Part shown: positions 33,052 through 41,959 of the stretch, in pieces
Numbering within the stretch: position 1 is the first letter of the stretch
How the letters are laid out: every line of letters begins with the position of its first letter
Assembly (NCBI GenBank): GCA_005888315.1
Contig: VAWH01000020.1
Location: 1-64,000, forward strand
From: Actinomycetota bacterium
GTDB taxonomy: Bacteria; Actinomycetota; Thermoleophilia; Gaiellales; Gaiellaceae
DNA length: 64,000 nt
Direction: 5' to 3'
Made by a program: the position numbers and the translations under genes
Notes under the pieces: model-generated
The model's input: only the letters and a program-made list of their open reading frames with translations
Databases searched by the model: none
Told to the model about the DNA's origin: nothing

Positions 33052-34770
33052 CTAGCGGTGCGCCAGGAAGGTCTGCGTCAGCTCGGTCCGCCCGTACTGG
33101 TTTTGGGCGCGGACGCTAAGGACGTAGCGCCCGCCGTAGATGAGGTTGCCGCGCCGATCGCGGCCGTTCCACCTGATGCCCGCGTTTCCGGCGCCGACGG
33201 TTGCGGTGCCGAGCTTGCGGACGACGACGCCGTTTGTGCTCTCGACCCTCGTCGTCACCTTCGCGGGATGCGTGAGCGTGAATCTGGCGATCACGAACCG
33301 CCGACCGCCGCGTACGAGCGCGGTCCGCGGCACGCGCAGGTTTCCGAGTGTGTTGTTCACCCAGAACGGCTGGTCGGCGGAAGACTGACGGCCGAGATCG
33401 TCGATGGCCGTGACGATCCAGTGCCACCGGCCCTCGACGTCGACTTTCCCGTCGGCTTTCGTGCCGGTAGCCGAGAACTTGTACGTGCCCGGCGCCTGCT
33501 GGGCGGTCTGAGTGAGGCGAGCGACGCCGTCGGCGCCGACGATCTTGGCGGTCACGGTCGACGGGCGGACGAGCTTGTAGCTGAGCTGCTCGCGGTCGCC
33601 GACTCCGTCGCCGTTGGGCGAGAGCACGGGGTCGGACGGCGCGGGCGCATAGACCCCGCTGTAGCTGACGAGCAGACCGTCCGAGATCGCGCGCTCGCCG
33701 CCGGGATCCGACGGCCGGTTCAGCAGCTGGCCGTCGAAGGCCATCGTCGTCGAGTTGCCGGGCTCGAGGCCGGAGGCCGTGACGCAACCGAGCCGGACGA
33801 GTTCCTGCGCCAGCTCGTAGTTCGTGAGGCCGACGCTGTAGCCGACCCGGCCGCCGTCTGCGGCCACGAGCACGATCGAGCCGTCGCGACGCTGGCCGAC
33901 TGCGGTGCGAGCGAGCCGCGGTGCGAGCACCATGGCGGAGAAGTCCTCAAAAGCACGGAACACGGCCTTGCCGTTGCGGACGAGCAGCGGCCCGCCGCCG
34001 ATCGCGTCGACGTCGTCCGCCCAGCCGGAGCTGAGCAGGTAGCGGATAACGACACGCGCGCCGGGCGGCGCCTCGGCGTCGAGCTTCTGGGCCGAGCCGC
34101 CGGTCGCCGACAGGACCGCTCCGCCGGCCGGAATCGGCGTGTTGCCGCCCTGACTGAACTGGACGACGTTGCCGCTCAGGTCGACGCCGGGCGTCAGCAC
34201 CGGGAAGGGGTAGACGACCGCCTCGGTCGCGCCCGCCGCGGGGGGCGTGGCGCCACCCCAGGCCGGCGTGTACAGCGTGATCCCGCCCTGGTTCGCCGGC
34301 TCGTTCAAGCCCGTCAGCGGCCGGCGCTGGCCGCGACCCTGCCAGAACGCGTTCCAGGCTGCGTGGCGGACGTCGAGCGTCCCGGTCGGCTCGATCCCGA
34401 TACTCGACCGTTCCGAGTTCGGCAGGGATGCGAGCACCCGGTTCTGCATCACGATCCCGTCCGGCCGACCGTCCGCGGCGTTGAAGAAGTCGCCGTTGAC
34501 GCCCGCGACCGTCGCCGTCGCAGAGGCCTCGCGCTCGATCCCGGTCAGGCGCTGGCGGCCCGCGATCGCGCCGTCGGAGAGCCTGGGGCGGAGCGCCCAC
34601 AGCCCGCCCGGGCGCGGCGCCACCAGCACGTGGACGACAACCGCGCCATGCGGCGTGAAGAGGAGCTTGCGCGTGTAGGTGAGGCCCGGGATCAGCGTTT
34701 GCGGCGAGGCAGCGGCAGGCGGCACGAGAACGCCCGCCAGCAAGAGGACGATGAGAAGGCGGCGCAGCAA
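33052..34770 (-). CDS. secreted phosphodiester glycosidase-like protein with FlgD-Ig domain
   Basis: A 572-residue exported protein. The signal peptide reads LLRRLLIVLLLAGVLVPPAAA. Residues 30-340 match the phosphodiester glycosidase (NAGPA-like) domain: VAGVNGDFFNAADGRPDGIV, DAIGGGPLLVRNGK, VLVAADGGRVGYSVGLTNYE and EPGNSTTMAFDGQLLNRPSD. The C-terminal third carries Ig-like repeats of FlgD type (APSDPVLSPNGDGVGDREQL, IRWNGRDRRGNLIYGGRYVL). This domain removes sugar-phosphate caps in the mammalian uncovering enzyme; bacterial members probably act on envelope phospho-glycans. TTG 34770 is inferred from the signal peptide, since no ATG or GTG fits. Divergent from the lipoprotein deacetylase. Confidence 0.85.
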   Translation of the reverse strand: MLRRLLIVLLLAGVLVPPAAASPQTLIPGLTYTRKLLFTPHGAVVVHVLVAPRPGGLWALRPRLSDGAIAGRQRLTGIEREASATATVAGVNGDFFNAADGRPDGIVMQNRVLASLPNSERSSIGIEPTGTLDVRHAAWNAFWQGRGQRRPLTGLNEPANQGGITLYTPAWGGATPPAAGATEAVVYPFPVLTPGVDLSGNVVQFSQGGNTPIPAGGAVLSATGGSAQKLDAEAPPGARVVIRYLLSSGWADDVDAIGGGPLLVRNGKAVFRAFEDFSAMVLAPRLARTAVGQRRDGSIVLVAADGGRVGYSVGLTNYELAQELVRLGCVTASGLEPGNSTTMAFDGQLLNRPSDPGGERAISDGLLVSYSGVYAPAPSDPVLSPNGDGVGDREQLSYKLVRPSTVTAKIVGADGVARLTQTAQQAPGTYKFSATGTKADGKVDVEGRWHWIVTAIDDLGRQSSADQPFWVNNTLGNLRVPRTALVRGGRRFVIARFTLTHPAKVTTRVESTNGVVVRKLGTATVGAGNAGIRWNGRDRRGNLIYGGRYVLSVRAQNQYGRTELTQTFLAHR

Positions 34771-34821
34771 GACTGACCCCGCAGGAAGGTAGCGGAATTC
34801 GGCTACTGACAAGATTCCATC

Positions 34822-35637
34822 GTGGCGAAACTCACCGTCCTGCTCGCCGCAGTCGCGCTCACTGGGTGCAGTGCGGAAGCGCGGCAGAGCGAGACCGCAA
34901 CGATCATCACCCACACGGCCCGTATCGATGCCGTGCCGAGCAAGCCGTGGATCGTCCACCCGCACAATCGGCCGGTGCCGATCCTGATGTACCACGTGGT
35001 CGGCACGCCGCCGCCGGACGCACCCTTCCCGGACCTCTACGTCCGAAGTGCCGATTTCGCCGGACAGCTCGCGTGGTTGCGCGCTCATGGCTACCACGCA
35101 GTCTCGCTCCGGCGGGTCTACGACTACTGGAAGCGGGGGTACGCGCTTCCGCAGCGGCCGATCGTGCTCACCTTCGACGACGGCTACCGCGAGGACTACA
35201 CGAACGTGCGGCCGCTGCTGGCTCACCGCCACTGGCCGGGCGTCCTCAATCTCGCCGTCCGCAACCTGCTCGACGGCAAGCTGACGGTGCCGCAGATCCG
35301 CCTGATGATCCGCCAGGGCTGGGAGATCGACGCCCACACGATCAACCACCCCGACCTGACGACGCTCGGCTCGACCACCCTCCGCCACGAGATCGCCGGC
35401 TCGCGAGTATGGATCCGGCGCCGCTTCCACGTCCCTGTCGCCTTCTTCTGCTACCCCTCGGGCCGCTACGACGCCCGTGTGCTCGCCGCCGTTCGTGCGG
35501 CCGGCTTCCTCGGAGCGACGATCGAGGGCTTCGGGCCCGCCTCGCCCCGCGACGGCCTGCTGACGCTGCCGCGGATCCGAGTCGACGGCTCGGACGGCGT
35601 CTCCGGGCTCGCCGCGAAGCTCGGCGCCTACCGTTAG
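34822..35637 (+). CDS. polysaccharide deacetylase lipoprotein
   Basis: A 271-residue exported protein. The leader MAKLTVLLAAVALTGCS ends in the lipobox LTGC, so Cys16 should be lipidated. A NodB domain follows: VPILMYHVV, IVLTFDDGYREDYTNV with the metal-binding DD, and IDAHTINHPDL supplying the HxxxH pair (His-Thr-Ile-Asn-His). FFCYPSGRYD is the conserved catalytic-groove motif. The protein should remove acetyl groups from peptidoglycan or another surface glycan outside the membrane. GTG 34822 is the start that gives the leader. Nine bases separate its stop from the radical SAM gene, but function there is unrelated. Confidence 0.92.
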   Translation: MAKLTVLLAAVALTGCSAEARQSETATIITHTARIDAVPSKPWIVHPHNRPVPILMYHVVGTPPPDAPFPDLYVRSADFAGQLAWLRAHGYHAVSLRRVYDYWKRGYALPQRPIVLTFDDGYREDYTNVRPLLAHRHWPGVLNLAVRNLLDGKLTVPQIRLMIRQGWEIDAHTINHPDLTTLGSTTLRHEIAGSRVWIRRRFHVPVAFFCYPSGRYDARVLAAVRAAGFLGATIEGFGPASPRDGLLTLPRIRVDGSDGVSGLAAKLGAYR

Positions 35638-35646
35638 GTTTGTGAG

Positions 35647-36969
35647 GTGAGCAAAGCCGCCCTCGCCACGCGCACGGGGCTCCTCGAGGACCTGATGGCG
35701 CGCTTCCCGCACATCCCGCGCGAGGCGGTGCTGAAGGAGGATCTGCTGCGCACGGGGTTCGCCTTCGACGAGTCGGCGCTCACCGACAACCTCGACGGTG
35801 AGATCAAGCCGAAGTCGTACTTCATCTTCTCGTTCGACCAGAAACCGCTGGCCGAGCTCGGCGAGGCGGCGAGGCGCCGGCCGCCGGAAGAGGTGGCGTT
35901 GAGCGGCGGTCCTTACGAGCTGCGCCGCACGATCGTCTCCGTCCGTGTCAACCCGGCCTCGCCGTACCGCGTCGCGCGCGACGGCGGGGCGCTGCGACTC
36001 TCGCTCGAGGGACATGAACTCGCGGACGTGGCGTTGCCGCCGATGCCCGAGTACTACCGCCACACGCTCGCGAACGGCAAGACGGTGATGGAGACGGCGC
36101 CGACGATCCAGTGGGGGTACCTGATCTACCTGACCGTGTTGCGCCTCTGCCAGTACTTCGGCGCGCACGAGGAATGCGGCTTCTGCGACATCAACCACAA
36201 CTGGCGGCAGCACAAGCGGGAAGGGCGCCCCTACACCGGCGTCAAGCCGGTGGAGGACGTGCTCGAGGCGCTGGCGCTGATCGACCGCTACGACGAGGCG
36301 CAGGCGAGCAGGGCGTACACGCTCACCGGCGGCTCGATCACGAGCGCCGTCGACGGGCTAGCCGAGGCCGACTTCTACGGCCGCTACGCACAGGCGATCG
36401 AGGAGCGCTTCCCGAAGCGGTGGATCGGAAAGGTCGTCGCGCAGGCACTGCCGCGCGAGGACGTGCAGCGCTACAAGGACTACGGAATCACGATCTACCA
36501 CCCCAACTACGAGGTCTGGGACAAGCGGCTGTTCTCGCTCATCTCCCCGGGCAAGCAGCGCTACGTCGGCCGCGAGGAGTGGCACCGGCGGATCTTCGAC
36601 GCGGCCGAGGTCTTCGGCGCCCGCTACGTGATCCCGAACTTCGTCGCCGGCGTCGAGATGGCCAGACCGTTCGGGTTCGAGACCGTCGACGAGGCGATCG
36701 CCAGCACCACGGAGGGCCTCGACTACTTCATGAGCCGCGGCATCACCCCGCGCTTCACGACCTGGTGCCCCGAGCCGACGACGCCGCTGGGACACGACAA
36801 CCCGGACGGCGCACCGCTGGAGTACCACGTCCGCCTGCTCGAGGCCTACCGAGGCGCGCTCGAACGCCACGGCCTCGGGCCGCCGCCCGGCTATGGGCCT
36901 GCCGGTCCGGGCAACGCCGTCTTCTCGGTCAGCTCGTTCATGGACACGCTCGACTTGGTGCCTGCGTGA
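35647..36969 (+). CDS. radical SAM protein with CX8CX2C motif, linked to mqnC
   Basis: A 440-residue protein not matched to a named family. Residues 1-130 form an N-terminal domain without clear motifs. Then comes YLTVLRLCQYFGAHEECGFC, a C-x8-C-x2-C triad in the position where radical SAM enzymes hold CX3CX2C. The barrel signs follow: AYTLTGGSITSAVDG (GGE-like strand), RWIGKVVAQALP, YGITIYHPNYEVWDKRLF (a fifth-strand motif) and IPNFVAGVEM. No second iron-sulfur cluster or cobalamin domain is apparent. The GTG start of mqnC overlaps its stop (GTGA), so the two are translated together. A role in futalosine chemistry is an inference from that coupling alone. Confidence 0.75.
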   Translation: MSKAALATRTGLLEDLMARFPHIPREAVLKEDLLRTGFAFDESALTDNLDGEIKPKSYFIFSFDQKPLAELGEAARRRPPEEVALSGGPYELRRTIVSVRVNPASPYRVARDGGALRLSLEGHELADVALPPMPEYYRHTLANGKTVMETAPTIQWGYLIYLTVLRLCQYFGAHEECGFCDINHNWRQHKREGRPYTGVKPVEDVLEALALIDRYDEAQASRAYTLTGGSITSAVDGLAEADFYGRYAQAIEERFPKRWIGKVVAQALPREDVQRYKDYGITIYHPNYEVWDKRLFSLISPGKQRYVGREEWHRRIFDAAEVFGARYVIPNFVAGVEMARPFGFETVDEAIASTTEGLDYFMSRGITPRFTTWCPEPTTPLGHDNPDGAPLEYHVRLLEAYRGALERHGLGPPPGYGPAGPGNAVFSVSSFMDTLDLVPA

Positions 36970-38000
36970 GGCGCGTCACGGTGGACGAGGCGAGGGCGCT
37001 CTGGAACGAGGCCTCCGACGACGAGCTGAAGGAGCTCGCGCAGGAGGTGCGCGCTCGCTGGCACGAGCCGGACCGCGCCACGTACATGGTGATGCGGATC
37101 ATCAACTACACGAACGTCTGCGTTGCGCAGTGCGATTACTGCGCCTTCTACGTGCTCCCGAACCAGGACGGCGGCTACGTCCTCTCGCGCGAGGAGGTGT
37201 TCGCGAAAATCGACGAGCTGGTCGAGTTCGGAGGCGACCTCGTCGCCTTCAACGGCGGCTTCAATCCGCGGCTGCCGCTCGATTACTACTGCGACCTGTT
37301 CGCCTCGGTGCGCGAGCGCTACGGCGACCGGGTCGAGTTCTACGCGCTGACAATCGCCGAGTTCGTCTTTCTGGCCGACCGCGCCGGGCTCAGCTACTCC
37401 GAGGCGGCGGCGCGCCTCCGCGACGCCGGCGTGCACTGGGTTACCGGCGGCGGCAGCGAGATCCTGACCGAGGATTTCCGAAAGCGGCACGCAAAGTGGA
37501 AGTACACCGTCCGCGACTACTTCGAGGCGCAGCGCGCGATCGTCGAGAGCGGCATGAAGACGACGGCGACGATGGTGATCGGCTTCGACGAGACGCTCGA
37601 CGAGCGCCTCGAGCACCTGCAACGGACGCGCGACTTCCAGGACGAGACCGGCGGCCTGTTCTCGTTCCTCTGCTGGACCTACAAGCCGTACGGAACCGCG
37701 TTCGGCGGCCGCGAGATCGCGCCGCGTGAATACTGGCGGCACATCGCGCTCTCGCGGATCTTCCTCGACAACATCCCGCACATTCGCACCTCGGTGCTGA
37801 CGCAGAACGAGGACGCGTTCCGGGCCCTCGACTACGGCGCCGACGATTTCGACCTGCCGATCGAGGACGAGGTGACGCAGAAGGCCGGCGCCCGGATCGA
37901 CCTCGACCTGGACGGTCTGCTGGCGATCCCGCGCTCGCTCGGCTACACCGTTGAGTACCGCCGGGCCGAGCGGCCCGCGGCGGTGGCCGCGCCTAGCTGA
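36966..38000 (+). CDS. mqnC: cyclic dehypoxanthinyl futalosine synthase
   Basis: A 344-residue radical SAM enzyme of the futalosine pathway that cyclises dehypoxanthine futalosine to its spiro product. The cluster motif is CVAQCDYCAFY (CX3CX2C). INYTNVC before it, VAFNGGFNPRLPLDYY, HWVTGGGSEILTEDFR, TATMVIGFDETLDERLEHL and FSFLCWTYKPYGTAFGG are characteristic of MqnC/MqnE-type proteins, and the C-terminal DFDLPIEDEVTQKAGA matches the usual end. GTG 36966 overlaps the upstream stop. The BKACE gene follows two bases after its stop. mqnA is 3 kb away on the other strand. Confidence 0.9.
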   Translation: MRRVTVDEARALWNEASDDELKELAQEVRARWHEPDRATYMVMRIINYTNVCVAQCDYCAFYVLPNQDGGYVLSREEVFAKIDELVEFGGDLVAFNGGFNPRLPLDYYCDLFASVRERYGDRVEFYALTIAEFVFLADRAGLSYSEAAARLRDAGVHWVTGGGSEILTEDFRKRHAKWKYTVRDYFEAQRAIVESGMKTTATMVIGFDETLDERLEHLQRTRDFQDETGGLFSFLCWTYKPYGTAFGGREIAPREYWRHIALSRIFLDNIPHIRTSVLTQNEDAFRALDYGADDFDLPIEDEVTQKAGARIDLDLDGLLAIPRSLGYTVEYRRAERPAAVAAPS

Positions 38001-38002
38001 AC

Positions 38003-38728
38003 GTGCCGCTACTCGAGGTCGCGCTGAACGGCCACCGCACCGCGGCCGAGCATCCCGCGGTTCCCAGGACGCCAGAGGAAATCGCGCGCGAGGCGAGGGC
38101 TTCGGTGGACGCGGGCGGACAGGTCCTCCACATCCACGCGTACGACGACGGGCAGGAGACGCTGAAAGCGGCCCCTTGCGCCGCGATGCTTCGTGCCGTT
38201 CGTGCGACTTCTCCCAGGGTGCCGATCTCGGGCACGACGGCTGCGTACCTCGAGCCCGACCCGGAGCAGCGGCTCGCGGCGATCGCAGAGTGGACGGAGC
38301 TCCCGGACCTCGTAACGGCGAATCAGGGCGAGGAGGGGGTCGTCGAGCTCTGCGAGCACCTACTCGAGCGAGGCGTCGGCATCGAGGCGGGACTGCTGGA
38401 AGTCGCCGACGCAGAGGCGTTCGTGGAGTCGCGGATCGTGAATCGCTGTACGCGTGTCCTCGTCGAGCCGCTCGACGCCGATCCCGAAAGAGCGGTCGCT
38501 CACGCGACCGAGATCGAAGGCGTGCTGTCGCGCGCAGGCATCTCCCTCGAGCAGGTGCACCACGGCGACATGATCGCCAGCTGGGTGGTCTCAGAGCGAG
38601 GAGCCCGCCGAGGGCACGGGATTCGTACGGGAATCGAGGACACCACCTTGATGCCGGACGGGACGCTCGCACCCGACAACGCGACGCTCGTCCGCGCAGC
38701 CGTGCAATTGCTCGCGACGCGCGGCTGA
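38003..38728 (+). CDS. BKACE (beta-keto acid cleavage) family enzyme
   Basis: A 241-residue TIM-barrel protein of the DUF849/BKACE family, at the short end of the family range. LLEVALNGHRTAAEHP opens it; EIAREARASVDAGGQVLHIHAYDDG carries the HxH zinc pair; ISGTTAAYL, LVTANQGEEG and VEPLDADPE follow, and GIRTGIEDT with LAPDNATLV close the barrel as in family members (GLEDT-like). BKACE enzymes condense a beta-keto acid with acetyl-CoA and split it into acetoacetate and a CoA ester. The start lies two bases after the mqnC stop. Its link to quinone synthesis is unexplained. Confidence 0.78.
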   Translation: MPLLEVALNGHRTAAEHPAVPRTPEEIAREARASVDAGGQVLHIHAYDDGQETLKAAPCAAMLRAVRATSPRVPISGTTAAYLEPDPEQRLAAIAEWTELPDLVTANQGEEGVVELCEHLLERGVGIEAGLLEVADAEAFVESRIVNRCTRVLVEPLDADPERAVAHATEIEGVLSRAGISLEQVHHGDMIASWVVSERGARRGHGIRTGIEDTTLMPDGTLAPDNATLVRAAVQLLATRG

Positions 38729-38906
38729 TCAGCAAACCTGCTCGCCGGCTCGGCGATGTGAAACAGTGCGCTGCTGGCCCTGTCCTTTCTGGGCCGAAGA
38801 GGCACCCGACTCCACCTAGACACGAGGGGACGTCGCGGGGGATGATCGGGCGACGGTAAATGCTCTTCCGGCGGCCCGGAGAGCGAATCCCAGCCGGAGG
38901 CGAGCA

Positions 38907-39833
38907 ATGGACAATGACAAGACGCAGCGCGACGAGCCGGAGGGGGGCGAGCCGGAGCAGGGGCAGGAGCACGCTTTCGGGGAGCTTCGACATTACGTGC
39001 CGGCGGAAATCCTGAACGTCTCCTTCCCTGGAGCGGTCCGGGGTTACGACCGACGCGCCGTCGACGCACACATCAAACGGGTCAATCGCCTGATCGCCGA
39101 GATCAAGGTGAGCTCCTCACCGCGCGCAGCGGTCAGGCACGCGCTCGAACAGACCGAACAACAGGTCAGCGGCTTGCTCGAGCGGGCGCGGGAAACGGCG
39201 GACGAAATCACGACGAGCTCGCGCCGCGAAGCGGAAACCGAGGCGGACGGCATCAAGGCAAAGGCGGCGGAGTTGCTCGTCAACGCGAATGCTGAGGCGG
39301 ACGCCACCAAGGCCGAGGGCGAGAAGTTTCTCGCTGACGCGAAAACTGAGGCGGAGACCGTGCTCGCGAACGCACGGGCAGTGGCCGAAGACATCCTCGT
39401 TCGCTCCCGCCTCGAGGCAGAGAACATCGTCACGCTTGCGCGAGGTGAAGCCGATGAGCGGCGTCAGCAGCTCCAAGCCGAGCTCGCCTCTCTGCGAGAT
39501 CAGACGGAGGCGCGGATGCGCGAGTTCCAGGCCGACACCGCCGGCGTTTGGGAGCAGCGTCGTCAGCTGCTCGAGCAGATGCGCGGTCTGGCCGGCAGGC
39601 TCGTCGATCTGGCCGATGCGGCAGCTGACCGAGAGCCCGACCAGCCGGACCTGCTCGAGGCACTGGAACCAAAGACGCAAGCTGAAACAGAACCGCAACT
39701 TTCCAACCGCGACGAGGCCGACTCGACAATGCCGATAGCCAATGCAGACGAGGCCACTGACGGCGGTACCCGTAAGGCGCCCAAAAAAATTGCCGGCAAA
39801 ACCAGGCACACTCGGGACCGCCGAGCCGGTTAG
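38907..39833 (+). CDS. DivIVA-like coiled-coil protein
   Basis: A 308-residue hydrophilic protein. Residues 28-68 match the DivIVA membrane-binding domain (PAEILNVSFPGAVRGYDRRA, VDAHIKRVNRLIAEI). Residues 85-235 are a long, Ala/Glu-rich coiled coil with repeated EAETEADGIKAKA-like heptads. The tail is acidic, then basic (TRKAPKKIAGKTRHTRDRRAG). DivIVA/Wag31 proteins sit at curved membrane and guide septum or pole growth in actinobacteria; short DivIVA-domain proteins also have other scaffold roles. ATG 38907 follows a GGAGGCGAGCA ribosome site. The 178-base region upstream holds no gene and should contain its promoter. Confidence 0.82.
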   Translation: MDNDKTQRDEPEGGEPEQGQEHAFGELRHYVPAEILNVSFPGAVRGYDRRAVDAHIKRVNRLIAEIKVSSSPRAAVRHALEQTEQQVSGLLERARETADEITTSSRREAETEADGIKAKAAELLVNANAEADATKAEGEKFLADAKTEAETVLANARAVAEDILVRSRLEAENIVTLARGEADERRQQLQAELASLRDQTEARMREFQADTAGVWEQRRQLLEQMRGLAGRLVDLADAAADREPDQPDLLEALEPKTQAETEPQLSNRDEADSTMPIANADEATDGGTRKAPKKIAGKTRHTRDRRAG

Positions 39834-39873
39834 ACACTCGACCACGACCCCTGGCGGGACGGCCCGGCTCGGC

Positions 39874-41193
39874 GTGGACGCTCCGATCCATTACGCGAAG
39901 GGCGGCGACGTCAACATCGCTTACCAGGTCACCGGCGACGGGCCGTTCGACCTTGTCCTCGTCCCGGGTTTCGTCTCGCACCTCGACAACGACTGGGACC
40001 ATCCCGCCTCCGCGCATCTGCTCGAGCGGCTGAGCGCATTTGCTCGACTGATTCGCTTCGACAAGCGCGGCACGGGCCTGTCCGATCGCAGCGTCGGGCT
40101 TCCCGACCTGGAGACCCGGATGGACGATGTTCGCGCGGTGATGGATGCGGCCGGAAGCGAGTCGGCCGCTTTGTTCGGCTACTCGGAGGGCGGGCCGATG
40201 TCGATGCTGTTCGCGGCGACGTACCCACAACGGGTCAGGGCGCTCGTCCTCTACGGCACGTACGCGAAGCGGATGGATCCGGACCAGGACTATCCATGGT
40301 GCGAGACCTGGGAGCAGCGCCAGAACTACGCGGAGGCCGTCGAGCGCGAATGGGGCGTCGAGGCGGACATGACCCGGATGGTGCCGGGCGCGGACGAGAG
40401 CCTCGCGCGCTGGTGGATGGCTCGAGCACGGGCTTCAGCCAGTCCCGCCGCGGCACGCGCGCTCGTCCTGATGAATTCGCAGATCGACGTCCGCAACGTC
40501 CTGGCGAGCATCCAGCCGAAAACGCTGGTGCTCCACCGCCGCGGCGACCGCGACTCGAAGCTCGAAGAAGGCCGTTACGTGGCGGAGCACATCCCCGACG
40601 CCAAATTCGTCGAGCTGCCCGGCGAAGCCCACGTTCCCTGGTGGGACCCGGACGACATCGTCGACGAGGTCGAGGAATTCCTCACGGGGGTCCGGCCGAC
40701 GCGCCTCGAGAACCGGGTCCTCGCGACCGCTCTGTTCACGGACATCGTCGATTCGACCGGCCGAGCGCAGGCACTCGGCGACCATGCCTGGGCGGAGCTG
40801 CTCAGTCGCCACCACGAGCTTGTGCGGAGAGAGATCGAGCAGTACGCCGGTGAGGAGATCGACACCGCCGGCGACGGCTTCTTCGCTCTCTTCGACGGGC
40901 CGGCGAGGGCTGTTCGCTGCGCCGTCGGCATCCGCAATGCGGTGCGCTCGCTCGGATTGGAGATCCGGGCGGGCATCCACACGGGGGAGGTAGAACGGCC
41001 GTCGGGCGAAGCGCCTCGCGGGATCGCCGTCCACGTCGCTGCCCGTGTAGCCGCTCAAGCAGGCGCGGGCGAGATTCTCGTCACGTCGACGACGAGCGAC
41101 CTCGTCGCCGGCTCGGGCCTCGAGTTCTCCGACCGCGGCGAGATCGAGCTGAAGGGAGTCGGGCGGCGGCGCCTCTACGCGACGCGGCTTTGA
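39874..41193 (+). CDS. alpha/beta-hydrolase - class III nucleotide cyclase fusion
   Basis: A 439-residue fusion. Residues 1-270 form an alpha/beta-hydrolase: nucleophile elbow LFGYSEGGPM (GxSxG), an acid expected near the VLHRRGDRDSK turn, and the histidine in ELPGEAHVPWW. Residues 275-439 are a class III cyclase: ALFTDIVDSTGRAQALGD, EIDTAGDGFFALFDG and RGIAVHVAARVAAQAGAGEI. The adenine-recognising Lys is Asp and the catalytic Asn is His, as in other divergent actinobacterial cyclases. Mycobacterium tuberculosis Rv1900c has the same architecture. The frame stays open back to ATG 39742 inside the DivIVA-like gene; GTG 39874 avoids that overlap and fits the domain start. Convergent with mqnA, four bases apart. 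Confidence 0.88.
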   Translation: MDAPIHYAKGGDVNIAYQVTGDGPFDLVLVPGFVSHLDNDWDHPASAHLLERLSAFARLIRFDKRGTGLSDRSVGLPDLETRMDDVRAVMDAAGSESAALFGYSEGGPMSMLFAATYPQRVRALVLYGTYAKRMDPDQDYPWCETWEQRQNYAEAVEREWGVEADMTRMVPGADESLARWWMARARASASPAAARALVLMNSQIDVRNVLASIQPKTLVLHRRGDRDSKLEEGRYVAEHIPDAKFVELPGEAHVPWWDPDDIVDEVEEFLTGVRPTRLENRVLATALFTDIVDSTGRAQALGDHAWAELLSRHHELVRREIEQYAGEEIDTAGDGFFALFDGPARAVRCAVGIRNAVRSLGLEIRAGIHTGEVERPSGEAPRGIAVHVAARVAAQAGAGEILVTSTTSDLVAGSGLEFSDRGEIELKGVGRRRLYATRL

Positions 41194-41197
41194 GGAT

Positions 41198-41959
41198 TCA
41201 GACGGGCGCGGGAGCCGCGACGAAGCGCAGCTCCGGCACCTCGTCGAGCTCACCCACGTCGCGGGCGAGCTCCAGGAACGTCAGCAGCCCGGCGCGCTCG
41301 CGCGGGCCGAAGCTGTAGCGGAGCTTCTCGAAGTAGCGGGCGAGGAAGCCGGGCGGATAGCCGTATCGCTCGCTCGACTCGTGTGCGAGGCGCTCGGGCT
41401 CCGCTCGAGCGAGCCGAACCGAGGCGACAAGCGCGTCCTCCAACTCGGCCAGGCCCGGTGGCGCGTCGTCGGGCGCTGCCCAGACCGCGAAGACCATCGG
41501 CAGCCCGGTTCGCTCACGCCACAGGCGGCCGAGGTCGTGGTGCGGGGTCGGGTCCTCGAAGGCCGACTTCAAGGCCGCGTCGCCGATCAGCAACGTCGCC
41601 TCGGCTTCCTCGCCCAGCGGGACGTGCTCCGCCTCGGGCAGGAGCACCTTCGTCAGTACCACCGAGGTGGCGCTCTCGGGGGTGACGGCGACCGTCCGCA
41701 CGTGCTCGAGCGGTGTCCGCGAGACGAGCTGGATCGAGTCGACCGCGCCCTCGGAGCCCACGCAGAGGCGTGGCAGGATCCGCAGCCGCTCGGCGTTGCG
41801 GGCGTACTCGATCGACGAGATCGGCGCCAGGTCGCATTCCCCTGCGAGGAGGGCGCGGTTCAGTTCCGTCGGCACACCGACGAGCTCCTCGACCTCGGCA
41901 TCGAGCCGGTAGAAAACCGGCGCCATGTTCACGTAGCCGATTCGCCCCAGGCGGATCAC
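41198..41959 (-). CDS. mqnA: chorismate dehydratase
   Basis: A 253-residue periplasmic-binding-fold enzyme that starts the futalosine pathway by dehydrating chorismate to 3-[(1-carboxyvinyl)oxy]benzoate. RLGRIGYVNMAPVFYRL is the usual MqnA opening, followed by GVPTELNRALLAGECDLAPISSIEYARN and LVSRTPLEHVRTVAVTPESATSV. LPMVFAVWAA and YFEKLRYSFGPRERAGLLTFLE are further family signatures. GTG 41959 overlaps the polyprenyl synthase stop. It is the last gene of the minus-strand quinone/bc run. Confidence 0.92.
   Translation of the reverse strand: MIRLGRIGYVNMAPVFYRLDAEVEELVGVPTELNRALLAGECDLAPISSIEYARNAERLRILPRLCVGSEGAVDSIQLVSRTPLEHVRTVAVTPESATSVVLTKVLLPEAEHVPLGEEAEATLLIGDAALKSAFEDPTPHHDLGRLWRERTGLPMVFAVWAAPDDAPPGLAELEDALVASVRLARAEPERLAHESSERYGYPPGFLARYFEKLRYSFGPRERAGLLTFLELARDVGELDEVPELRFVAAPAPV

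Noticed and set aside
34771-36213. N-terminal extension of the phosphodiester glycosidase frame
   Set aside because: The frame is open upstream but runs antisense to the deacetylase and radical SAM genes; a signal peptide begins right after TTG 34770.
36891-39071. A 726-codon minus-strand frame across mqnC and the BKACE gene
   Set aside because: The plus strand carries unmistakable MqnC motifs; the antisense translation is Arg/Pro-rich without domains.
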